Assembly: GCA_963749905.1 (NCBI GenBank)
Contig: CAVVOF010000003.1
Location: forward strand, 124,001-188,000
DNA: 64,000 nt
Direction of reading: 5' to 3'
Source: UBA10649 sp963749905
GTDB taxonomy: Bacteria > Actinomycetota > Actinomycetes > S36-B12
The notes below the pieces were generated by a model that had not been told where the DNA came from, made no database searches, and saw nothing but the letters and a program-made list of their open reading frames with translations. The translations under genes and the position numbers were made by a program. This document shows positions 53,267-60,694 of the stretch, piece after piece. Positions within the stretch are counted from its first letter, which is position 1. Every line of letters begins with the position of its first letter.

Positions 53267-54661
53267 TCAGACCGTTTCGACGGCCACCGACCCCGGCATG
53301 GCTGCCGGCCGCATCCGCCCGGCAAGCACGACGGCGGCGAACGCGATCAGCGCAGACCCGAGCCACAGCAGCGCGTACGTGCCCGCAGTGGCGCCGCCGG
53401 CCGCCACCGCGATCGCGTGCCCAAGCCCGAGAATGGAGATCGCGATCACGATGGCCACCGCGTCGACGATCTGGATGGCTGATGAGTTGAGCCCGAGGTC
53501 GGTGCGGGGCGAGAGCCGCATCACCTGCACCGAGATGGACGGGAGGGACAGCCCCATGCCGAAGGCACCCGCCGCCCAGGAGACCGCGGCGATCCACGGG
53601 GGCAGCCACGCCAGCAGAGCGAGCGGGAGGGTCAGCAGGCAGACAGCCACCACCGCAGCGCCCTGCCGCACGTTCCGCGAGCGGTCGGCGTCGCCCGGGA
53701 GGCGGCTCTGCGCGTATGAGCCCACGGACCACATCGTCGCCGAGGTGGCCAGCACCAGGCCCGCGTACGTGGTGCTCACCCCCCTGGTCTCGATCAACGC
53801 CAGCGGCACGAAGACCTCTGCGGAGAAGTACGCCGACGCGAGCAGGCCGCGCATCATGACGCTGGCCGGCAGCCCCCGCTGGAGTCTCAGCGCTCCCGCG
53901 GGCAGCACGTAGCGGACCGCCAGCACGACCGCGACGAGTCCGGCGACCGCCTCTGCGGCACCCACGATCGACAGGCGCAGGACCCCGTCCTGGAGTGCGA
54001 CCAGTCCCACGGCGGTGACGATCCCAGCGGCCACCCGGGTGCGGGCTGACGCGTGCGGCTGTCCTCCGTCATACGCCCGCAGGCGCGGGAACAGCAGGAA
54101 CAGCGACGGCAGGACGAACACAGGTACCAGCCAGAAGACCCACCGCCAGCTCACGTTGTCGGCGAGGAAGCCGGCCACGAGCGGCCCGATGAGGGACGGC
54201 AGCACCCACGCCGCGGCCAGCACGGAGAAGGCCTTGGGTCGCACCTGCTCCGGGTAGGCCCGGGCGATGAGCACGTACGCGGCGACGATGATCATCCCGC
54301 TGCCCATGCCCTGCGCCGCCCGGCCGAGTACCAGCACCAGCAGCGAGGGGGCGAGGCCGCAGATCATCGAGCCGACGACCAGACCCAGCACCCCCCAGAC
54401 GAGCGGCATCCGCGGACCGCTCGCGTCGGCCCAGAGGCCGCCGATCACCATGGCCACGAGCGACGCGACGATGAAGGCACTGAAGGCCCAGGTGTAGCCG
54501 CCCAGCGCGTCCAGGTCCGCGGCGATGACGGGCATCGCGGTGGCGGTGCCGATGGCCTCGAACGCCAGCAGCGTGATGAGGGCCACCACGCCCACCGTCA
54601 GGGGCCGGTAGGGGTTCTGCCAGACCGAGCTTGGTCCGCTGGCCGCCTCTGCTGTGCTCAG
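53267..54661 (-). CDS. MFS transporter, 14-segment drug-export type
   Basis: About 464 residues and roughly 12-14 membrane segments. SVWQNPYRPLTVGVVALITL begins segment 1. LGRAAQGMGSGMIIVAAYVL matches the motif in segment 4-5 and SLIGPLVAGFLADNVSWRWV is the antiporter motif C region. The start is unusual: no ATG, GTG or TTG fits before segment 1. CTG 54661 overlaps the DUF3039 stop (CTGA) and gives the expected N-terminus STAEAASGPSS. A CTG start or one lost base are both possible. The substrate is unknown. Confidence 0.85.
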   Translation of the reverse strand: MSTAEAASGPSSVWQNPYRPLTVGVVALITLLAFEAIGTATAMPVIAADLDALGGYTWAFSAFIVASLVAMVIGGLWADASGPRMPLVWGVLGLVVGSMICGLAPSLLVLVLGRAAQGMGSGMIIVAAYVLIARAYPEQVRPKAFSVLAAAWVLPSLIGPLVAGFLADNVSWRWVFWLVPVFVLPSLFLLFPRLRAYDGGQPHASARTRVAAGIVTAVGLVALQDGVLRLSIVGAAEAVAGLVAVVLAVRYVLPAGALRLQRGLPASVMMRGLLASAYFSAEVFVPLALIETRGVSTTYAGLVLATSATMWSVGSYAQSRLPGDADRSRNVRQGAAVVAVCLLTLPLALLAWLPPWIAAVSWAAGAFGMGLSLPSISVQVMRLSPRTDLGLNSSAIQIVDAVAIVIAISILGLGHAIAVAAGGATAGTYALLWLGSALIAFAAVVLAGRMRPAAMPGSVAVETV

Positions 54662-54936
54662 GAGTCGCCGCCGGGCGGCAGCTTCTTGATGATCGCCTCG
54701 CAGTCGGGGCAGATGGGGTACCGCTCGGGATCGCGGCTCGGCACCCAGACCTTTCCGCACAGCGCCTTGACCGGCGTGCCCATCACGGCGCTCTCGACGA
54801 TCTTGTCCTTCTCCACGTAGTGGGAGAACCGCTCGTGGTCACCCTCGTCGTTGGAGACGGTGCGCTCCTCGAGGAGGGTGCCACCGGACGGGTTCGGGGT
54901 CTCGAGCGGTGCCGGCTCGAGGGGCGTGGAGGACAT
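54658..54936 (-). CDS. DUF3039 small protein with a CxxC zinc-ribbon-like end
   Basis: 92 residues. The conserved part is GDHERFSHYVEKDKIVESAV, TPVKALCGKVWVPSRDPERY and PICPDCEAIIKKLPPGG. One Cys plus CPDC and a His suggest a metal site. The family is confined to actinobacteria and its function is unknown. It overlaps the MFS gene start and is divergent from thioredoxin. Confidence 0.88.
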   Translation of the reverse strand: MSSTPLEPAPLETPNPSGGTLLEERTVSNDEGDHERFSHYVEKDKIVESAVMGTPVKALCGKVWVPSRDPERYPICPDCEAIIKKLPPGGDS

Positions 54937-54942
54937 GACGGG

Positions 54943-54948
54943 AGTGTA
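54943..54948 (-). promoter_or_regulatory. -10 box of DUF3039, leaderless type
   Basis: TACACT ends six bases before ATG 54936. Confidence 0.55.
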
Positions 54949-54995
54949 GGCCGGGTCGGTGCCGGTGGAGAACGGCCGCTCCCCTCCGCTTTTGC

Positions 54996-55011
54996 ATACC
55001 CCCGGGGGCAT
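54996..55011. promoter_or_regulatory. CsoR/CstR-like palindrome in the thioredoxin promoter
   Basis: ATACCCCCGGGGGCAT is a near-perfect palindrome (one mismatched pair). It resembles the TACCCCCCGGGGTA site at 63462-63475. It lies between a TTGCAT -35-like hexamer (54992-54997) and the TACACT -10. Confidence 0.5.
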
Positions 55012-55012
55012 G

Positions 55013-55018
55013 TACACT
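55013..55018 (+). promoter_or_regulatory. -10 box of thioredoxin, leaderless type
   Basis: TACACT ends six bases before ATG 55025. Confidence 0.55.
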
Positions 55019-55024
55019 GGACTC

Positions 55025-55408
55025 ATGGCAACCATCAACCTGACCGAATCCACGTTCGCTGACACCATCAACGACAGCCCGATCGTCCTCGTGGACTTCT
55101 GGGCCGCGTGGTGCGGACCGTGTCGGATGTTCGCCCCCGTGTACGAGACCGTCTCTGAGACCAACGCGGACATCGTCTTCGCGAAGGTCGACACCGAGGC
55201 CGAGCCGGGCCTGGCGGGCGCCTTCGGCATCTCGTCGATCCCGACGCTGATGGCCATCCGCGACGGCGTCGTGCTGTACTCGCAGGCCGGCGCGCTGCCC
55301 GAGCCGGCACTGGTCAACCTGGTCCAGGCCGTCCGCGACGTCGACATGGACGACGTCCGCGCCCAGATCGCCGCCCAGGAGAGCGAGAAGGCCTCTTCGG
55401 ACCAGTGA
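55025..55408 (+). CDS. trx: Thioredoxin
   Basis: 127 residues. The active site is W-C-G-P-C (Cys30, Cys33) in FWAAWCGPCRMFAPVYE, and the cis-Pro loop is SSIPTLMAI. It has an acidic C-terminal tail beyond the usual 105-110 residues (DMDDVRAQIAAQESEKASSD). Cytosolic disulfide reductase, likely supplying electrons to Bcp and other peroxidases. A possible CsoR/CstR-type operator overlaps its promoter, and a terminator follows the stop. Confidence 0.95.
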   Translation: MATINLTESTFADTINDSPIVLVDFWAAWCGPCRMFAPVYETVSETNADIVFAKVDTEAEPGLAGAFGISSIPTLMAIRDGVVLYSQAGALPEPALVNLVQAVRDVDMDDVRAQIAAQESEKASSDQ

Positions 55409-55415
55409 TCCATGG

Positions 55416-55444
55416 CTGAAGGTCCCTAGGGACGGGACCTTCGG
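55416..55444 (+). terminator. Terminator hairpin of thioredoxin
   Basis: Arms CTGAAGGTCCC (55416-55426) and GGGACCTTCGG (55434-55444) pair over 11 positions with one G-T pair, with a seven-base loop. No strong U-run. Confidence 0.6.
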
Positions 55445-55515
55445 CAGTGCTAACTGTTGCAACCCCCCAACTAGCGTGATAGCACACGCACGCGCAGACG
55501 GGAGGGTGAGCGCAG

Positions 55516-55887
55516 ATGCCTCAGCAACCACTGGCACAGGTGCCCAAGGACGCTCAGTGGCACTGGCAGGAGCACGGGTCCTGCCGCGAGGCAGATCCCC
55601 TGTTGTTCTTCCACCCGCAGAACGAGCGCGGCTCGTCGCGGATCCGCCGCGACCGGGCCGCCAAGCTCGTCTGTGCCGCGTGCGCGGTACGGATGGAGTG
55701 CGCGGACTACGCGGTCCGGGCCCGGGAGCCGTACGGCGTCTGGGGTGGGCTGTCCGAGGAAGAACGCGAGCACATCTACGCGCGGCTCGACTCGCGGCAC
55801 TACCCCAGGGGTCGTGGCGAGGGCATCCGAGCCGCCGGCGACGACTTCACGGAGGCGGTCTCGCCGCGGACCCTGGGCATCGCCTGA
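55516..55887 (+). CDS. WhiB-family iron-sulfur regulator, WhiB3/WhiD-like
   Basis: 123 residues. Four cluster Cys: one in WQEHGSCREADPLLFFHP, the CAAC pair in KLVCAACAVRMECADYAV and the Cys of MEC. The G-(V/I)-W-G-G turn (REPYGVWGGLSEEERE) follows. FFHP-x-NERG is closest to WhiB3/WhiD. The C-terminal tail is basic (RLDSRHYPRGRGEG) and may bind DNA. It is preceded by GGAGGGTGAGCGCAG-type leader with a good ribosome site, so unlike its neighbours it is not leaderless. Located beside thioredoxin, consistent with redox sensing. Confidence 0.93.
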   Translation: MPQQPLAQVPKDAQWHWQEHGSCREADPLLFFHPQNERGSSRIRRDRAAKLVCAACAVRMECADYAVRAREPYGVWGGLSEEEREHIYARLDSRHYPRGRGEGIRAAGDDFTEAVSPRTLGIA

Positions 55888-55899
55888 GCACTCGCCCGG

Positions 55900-55905
55900 T
55901 AGCGT
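55900..55905 (+). promoter_or_regulatory. -10 box of argF, leaderless type
   Basis: TAGCGT ends six bases before ATG 55912. Confidence 0.5.
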
Positions 55906-55911
55906 TGCCGG

Positions 55912-56907
55912 ATGACGCTGCACGGACGCGACTTCCTGAAGGAAGCCGACTTCACCCCTGCCGAGCTCGACCACCTGCTTGTCCTCGCGGCCGAGCTCAA
56001 GGCCGCTCGCGCGGCCGGCACTGAGGAGCAGCGGCTTCGCGGCCGCAACGTCGCCCTGATCTTCGAGAAGACGTCGACCCGGACCCGCACGGCCTTCGAG
56101 GTGGCGGTGCACGACCAGGGCGGCCATGTCACCGTGCTCGACCCGTCGGCCTCGCAGATCGGCCACAAGGAGTCCATCGCCGACACGGCGCGGGTGCTGA
56201 GCCGCATCTACGACGGCATCGAGTACCGCGGCTCCGGTCAGGCGGTGATCGAGGAACTCGCGGCCTTCGCCAGCGTGCCCGTGTTCAACGGGCTGACCGA
56301 CGAGTGGCACCCCACGCAGATGCTCGCCGACTTCCTGACGATGCGGGAGCACACGGCCAGCCCCGCCGCCCCCCTTCGCTACTGCTACCTCGGCGACGCC
56401 CGCAGCAACATGGGCAACTCCCTGCTCGTGATGGGGGCCCTCATGGGCGCGGACGTGCGCATCGTCGCGCCCAGCGACCTGTGGCCGGACGAGGAGGTCC
56501 AGTCGATCGCGCGGCACGCGGCGGCGCAGACCGGGGCGCTCATCACCCTCACCACGGAGCCGGAGGAGGGCGTTCCGGGTGCCGAGTTCGTGCACACCGA
56601 TGTCTGGGTCTCCATGGGCGAGCCGAAGGAGGTCTGGAGCGAGCGCATCGAGCTGCTGCGTCCCTACCGCGTCGACGCCGACATGATGGCGTTGACCGGC
56701 TCCGCAGAGGCACGCTTCATGCACTGCCTGCCCGCGTACCACGACCTCGGCACCGGCATCGGCCGGGCGATCGCGGACGACTTCGGGCTGGTGGACGGCG
56801 TCGAGGTGAGCAACGACGTGTTCGAGTCACCCGCGAGCATCGTGTTCGACCAGGCCGAGAACCGGATGCACACCATCAAGGCCGTGCTGGTGGCCACCCT
56901 CGACTAG
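55912..56907 (+). CDS. argF: Ornithine carbamoyltransferase
   Basis: 331 residues. The carbamoyl-phosphate loop S-T-R-T-R (EKTSTRTRTAFEVAVHDQGG), the DEWHPTQMLADFLTM segment and the ornithine-side MHCLPA motif are all intact. It converts ornithine and carbamoyl phosphate to citrulline. It stands alone here, outside an arginine operon, so an arginine deiminase-type catabolic role cannot be excluded. Its stop overlaps the convergent PEPCK stop. Confidence 0.94.
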   Translation: MTLHGRDFLKEADFTPAELDHLLVLAAELKAARAAGTEEQRLRGRNVALIFEKTSTRTRTAFEVAVHDQGGHVTVLDPSASQIGHKESIADTARVLSRIYDGIEYRGSGQAVIEELAAFASVPVFNGLTDEWHPTQMLADFLTMREHTASPAAPLRYCYLGDARSNMGNSLLVMGALMGADVRIVAPSDLWPDEEVQSIARHAAAQTGALITLTTEPEEGVPGAEFVHTDVWVSMGEPKEVWSERIELLRPYRVDADMMALTGSAEARFMHCLPAYHDLGTGIGRAIADDFGLVDGVEVSNDVFESPASIVFDQAENRMHTIKAVLVATLD

Positions 56908-58730
56908 GCGGACGCGAGGCGCTCCCGCAGTGCGTCGAGCTGGGCTCGCAGCTCGGCCGGCACGTGGTCGCCGAACTTCGCGAAGTACTCCTCGGTCAGG
57001 TCCGACTCGGCCAGCCACGTCACCGGATCCACCTCGAAGAGGTCCGCGCGCTGCTCCTCACTCAGGTCCAGGCCGTCGAAGTTCAGCGAGCCGGGCGCCG
57101 GCAGCATGCCGATCGGCGACTCCACCGCATCGGCATCGCCGTCGATGCGACGGATCACCCAGTCGAGGACGCGCGAGTTGTCGCCGAATCCCGGCCAGAT
57201 GAACTTGCCGTCCGCGTCCTTGCGGAACCAGTTCACCTGGTAGATCCGCGGCAGGTTCTCCGGGGCGGTGAACGTGCCGATCTTCAGCCAGTGACCCCAG
57301 TAGTCGGCCATGTTGTAGCCGCAGAACGGCAGCATCGCGAACGGATCGCGACGCAGCTGGCCGACGCCACCGACGGCAGCGGCGGTCATCTCCGACGAGA
57401 CGGTCGCGCCCATGAACACGCCATGCGCCCAGTCGAACGACTCGGTGACCAGCGGGACGTTCGTGGCGCGACGGCCACCGAACAGGATCGCCTCGATCGG
57501 CACGCCCGTCGGGTCCTCCCAGTTGCTGGCGATGGACGGGCACTGCGCCGCGGGAGCGGTGAAGCGCGCGTTCGGGTGGGAGGACGGCTCGGGTGACTCC
57601 GGCGTCCAGTCGCGTCCCTTCCAGTCGATCAGGTGCGCCGGCGCCTCATCGGTCAGGCCCTCCCACCAGATGTCGCCGTCGTCGGTGAGCGCGACGTTCG
57701 TGTAGATGCAGTTCGCGTACAGCGACTTGACCGCATTGGCGTTCGTGGCCATGCCGGTTCCCGGCGCGACGCCGAAGAAGCCGGCCTCGGGGTTGATGGC
57801 GTACAGCCGACCATCCTCGCCGAACCGCATCCACGCGATGTCGTCTCCGACCGTCTCGACCGTCCAGCCCGGGATGGTGGGCTCGAGCATGGCGAGGTTC
57901 GTCTTGCCGCATGCCGACGGGAAGGCCGCGGTCAGGTAGTGCTGAGTGCCCTTGGGGGACGTCAGCTTCAGGATGAGCATGTGCTCGGCCATCCACCCCT
58001 CGTCGCGAGCCATCGCGGAAGCGATGCGCAGCGCGAAGCACTTCTTGCCGAGGAGGGCGTTGCCGCCGTAGCCCGACCCGTACGACCAGATCTCGCGGGT
58101 CTCCGGGAAGTGCACGATGTACTTGGTCTCATTGCACGGCCACGAAACGTCCGGGCGCGCATTGCCCTCGGCGTCGACGAGCGGGTAGCCGACCGTGTGG
58201 ATGGCAGGCACGAACTCGCCGAACTCGCCGATCTGATCGAGGGCCGCCTGCCCCATGCGCGTCATGATCTTCATGTTGAGCACGACGTACGCGGAGTCCG
58301 TGATCTCGACGCCGAGCTGCGAGATACGGGAGCCGAGCGGGCCCATCGAGAACGGGATGACGTACATGGTGCGGCCGCGCATGCAGCCGTCGAACAGGCC
58401 CTTCAGGGTGCCCTTCATCTCGGCCGGGTCCGCCCAGTTGTTGGTGGGGCCGGCGTCCTCCTCGCGCTGGGAGCAGATGTAGGTGCGGTCCTCGACCCGC
58501 GCGACGTCACTGGGGTCCGAGCGCGCCAGGAACGAGTTCGGCCGGATCTCGGGGTTGAGGCGGATGAAGGTACCGGCGTCGACGAGCTCCTGGGACAGCC
58601 GCTGCCACTCCTCCTCCGAGCCGTCCGCCCAGACCACGCGGTCCGGCTTGGCCAGCAGGGCCATCTCCTCGACCCACTCGAGCAGCTGCTTGTTCTTGGT
58701 GGGGGCGTTCTCCAGGCCGGGGACGGTCAT
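56904..58730 (-). CDS. pckG: Phosphoenolpyruvate carboxykinase (GTP)
   Basis: 608 residues, the usual length for the GTP-dependent enzyme. The kinase P-loop AAFPSACGKTNLAMLEPTIP includes the reactive-Cys segment, GYGGNALLGKKCFALRIA carries the metal/oxaloacetate site, and the FGGRR and NWFRKDADGKFIWPGFGDN segments bind GTP. It converts oxaloacetate to PEP in gluconeogenesis. ATG 58730 is supported by a GGAG site; an upstream in-frame start at 58796 would add a non-conserved extension. Confidence 0.96.
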   Translation of the reverse strand: MTVPGLENAPTKNKQLLEWVEEMALLAKPDRVVWADGSEEEWQRLSQELVDAGTFIRLNPEIRPNSFLARSDPSDVARVEDRTYICSQREEDAGPTNNWADPAEMKGTLKGLFDGCMRGRTMYVIPFSMGPLGSRISQLGVEITDSAYVVLNMKIMTRMGQAALDQIGEFGEFVPAIHTVGYPLVDAEGNARPDVSWPCNETKYIVHFPETREIWSYGSGYGGNALLGKKCFALRIASAMARDEGWMAEHMLILKLTSPKGTQHYLTAAFPSACGKTNLAMLEPTIPGWTVETVGDDIAWMRFGEDGRLYAINPEAGFFGVAPGTGMATNANAVKSLYANCIYTNVALTDDGDIWWEGLTDEAPAHLIDWKGRDWTPESPEPSSHPNARFTAPAAQCPSIASNWEDPTGVPIEAILFGGRRATNVPLVTESFDWAHGVFMGATVSSEMTAAAVGGVGQLRRDPFAMLPFCGYNMADYWGHWLKIGTFTAPENLPRIYQVNWFRKDADGKFIWPGFGDNSRVLDWVIRRIDGDADAVESPIGMLPAPGSLNFDGLDLSEEQRADLFEVDPVTWLAESDLTEEYFAKFGDHVPAELRAQLDALRERLASA

Positions 58731-58868
58731 CACTTCGCTCCATCGCGATCGAAGGTACGACGAGGGGGGACTCGACGGTAGAGGTCCAGCATGCACCCCC
58801 GGCGGCGGCGACGCCTCCGCATACCCCCATGAAAGCGCTGTCCTGTGATCAAGTCCACAGGTGCGGGG

Positions 58869-59519
58869 TCAGCCGCTGACGCCGACCTTCGCCGTGCCGG
58901 TGGCGCCGAGGATCGTGCCCTTGTCGCCCTCCGGCGACGTCTCCTCCGTCGGCACCGCGGACCTGGCGATCGCGCCGTCTACCGACGTGTCCAGCAGTCG
59001 CGCGAAAGCAGTTGCTCCCGCGGGCCTGAGGTGGATGCCGTCCTTGTAGAACCACGACGGATGCTGGCTGGCCTCGGCGTTCCAGTCGACGACCGTCACC
59101 CGGCCCTCACGAAATGAGTTGGCGCACTTGCGGATCGTCGCGTTGTTCGACTTCTCCCACGACCGCGGCACATAGATGTTGACGAGGAAGACGCGGCGCT
59201 CCGGTCCGGCGACCCTGACCAGTCGCTTGCAGGTGTCGAGCGGGAAGGTGCCGTTGGTGCCCAGGTGGACCACGACGTTCTCGGGCAGCTTGGCGCCCTT
59301 CTTGCGCAGCAGCGCAGGCCCGGAGTACGCCTGGCGGCTGGTCGACGCGTCCACGCCGAAGCCCCGGGACTTCAGTGCCGATCGCGCGCCGAGCATCACA
59401 CTGTCGCCCACCGCGTAGCGGTCCTTGCTGGGCACCGCCTGCGCAGGCCCGACCACCACCATTCCGGCCAGCACCGACAGGACGAGCGCCGTCGGGATCA
59501 GGCGCTTCAGGATGGGCAC
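58869..59519 (-). CDS. Secreted SGNH-fold protein, acyltransferase C-domain-like
   Basis: 216 residues. A signal peptide (LIPTALVLSVLAGMVVVGPAQA) is followed by YAVGDSVMLGARSALKSRGF (block I with Ser), ENVVVHLGTNGTFPLD (block III Gly/Asn) and YKDGIHLRPAGATAFARLL (block V Asp/His). This is the SGNH domain usually attached to acyltransferase-3 membrane proteins, here as a free secreted unit. It may deacetylate or acylate wall polymers. GTG 59519 lies five bases from the end of the aminotransferase gene. Confidence 0.85.
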   Translation of the reverse strand: MPILKRLIPTALVLSVLAGMVVVGPAQAVPSKDRYAVGDSVMLGARSALKSRGFGVDASTSRQAYSGPALLRKKGAKLPENVVVHLGTNGTFPLDTCKRLVRVAGPERRVFLVNIYVPRSWEKSNNATIRKCANSFREGRVTVVDWNAEASQHPSWFYKDGIHLRPAGATAFARLLDTSVDGAIARSAVPTEETSPEGDKGTILGATGTAKVGVSG

Positions 59520-59524
59520 GTCGC

Positions 59525-60694
59525 CTATTTGAGCATGGCTCCGACGCGATCGACAATTTCCTCGAGGATGGCCGGCGAGGTGGCGAAGTTGAGGCGGGCG
59601 AATCCCCTGCCACCCGGGCCGAAGGTGGGTCCGGGGCTCAGGGCGACCCTGGCGTCCGTGACGAGTCGGGCAGAGGGATCGTCTCCGAGTCCGTAGGCCC
59701 GGAAGTCGATCCACGCCAGGTAGGACGCCTGCGGCGGCACATATCGGGCCTGCGGCACGTGCTCCTCGAGCAGGTGGGTGAGGAGCCGGCGATTGGCGTC
59801 GAGCACGGCGACCACCTCGTCGAGCCAGGGTTCCCCCTCCCGGTAGGCCGCGACGCCAGCGAGCACGCCGAGGTGGCCGGCGCCGTAGATCACGTCCAGC
59901 GGCACGTCGCGCGCGAGGATCGGCGCGGTGGCTGAGGTGCCGACCACCTGGGCGCACTTCAGCCCGGCCAGGTTCCACGCCTTGGAGGCCGAGATGAGCG
60001 TCACCGCCGGCGCATCGTCGTCGACGACGCTCAGGTAGGGGACGTGCTCGGCGCCGGGCAGCGTCAGTGGGGCGTGGATCTCGTCCGAGATGACGAGCAC
60101 GCCGTGCTCGTCGGCCAGCTCGGCGATCGTCGTCAGGACCTCGCGGGTCGGCACGGTGCCGGTCGGGTTGTGCGGACTGCAGAGCACGAAGGCCGACACG
60201 TCCGGCCGGGCGAACGCCTCGGCGAGCCCGTCCAGGTTCCACGAGTAGCTCCCGTCCTGCGCCAGCACGAGGGGCACGTCGACGAGGCCGCGCTGGGCCA
60301 CCTTCCGGATGGTGGAGAAGAAGGGCGGGTAGATCGGGCTGCAGAGCACGGCGCTGGTGCCCGGTTCGGTGAGCAGCGCGAGGCTCTGGGTGATGCCGGA
60401 GAGCACGTCGGGGAGGACGACCACTCGGTCCGTCGGGATCAGCCAGCCCCAGCGGCGCTCCGCGAACTCGGCCAGGGCTTCGGCAATGCCGCGCCCGGTG
60501 CGGTAGCCGGTGTCGGAACGATCGATCGCGGCGTGCAGGGCCGAGGCGACGGGCGGCGCGAGCGGGAAGTCCATCTCCGCGACCCACGCAGGGATCACGT
60601 CCGGGTCGTAGGTCTGGTACTTGGCCGACTGACGCTGGCGCAGGTCGCTCAGCGAGATGGCGGCGGGATCGAAGAGGGGCCACGCGCAGATCAT
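59525..60694 (-). CDS. MalY/PatB-type PLP aminotransferase, probable C-S lyase
   Basis: 389 residues, fold type I. IPAWVAEMDFPLAPPVASAL and DTGYRTGRGIAEAL are the MalY/PatB N-terminal signature. CSPHNPTGTVPTREVL, VISDEIHAPLTLPG and the PLP lysine in LISASKAWNLAGLKC follow. Members act as cystathionine β-lyases. In a genome with a carrier-based homocysteine route the lyase would not be needed for synthesis and may work in degradation or thiol release. It overlaps the copA stop by four bases. Confidence 0.88.
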   Translation of the reverse strand: MICAWPLFDPAAISLSDLRQRQSAKYQTYDPDVIPAWVAEMDFPLAPPVASALHAAIDRSDTGYRTGRGIAEALAEFAERRWGWLIPTDRVVVLPDVLSGITQSLALLTEPGTSAVLCSPIYPPFFSTIRKVAQRGLVDVPLVLAQDGSYSWNLDGLAEAFARPDVSAFVLCSPHNPTGTVPTREVLTTIAELADEHGVLVISDEIHAPLTLPGAEHVPYLSVVDDDAPAVTLISASKAWNLAGLKCAQVVGTSATAPILARDVPLDVIYGAGHLGVLAGVAAYREGEPWLDEVVAVLDANRRLLTHLLEEHVPQARYVPPQASYLAWIDFRAYGLGDDPSARLVTDARVALSPGPTFGPGGRGFARLNFATSPAILEEIVDRVGAMLK

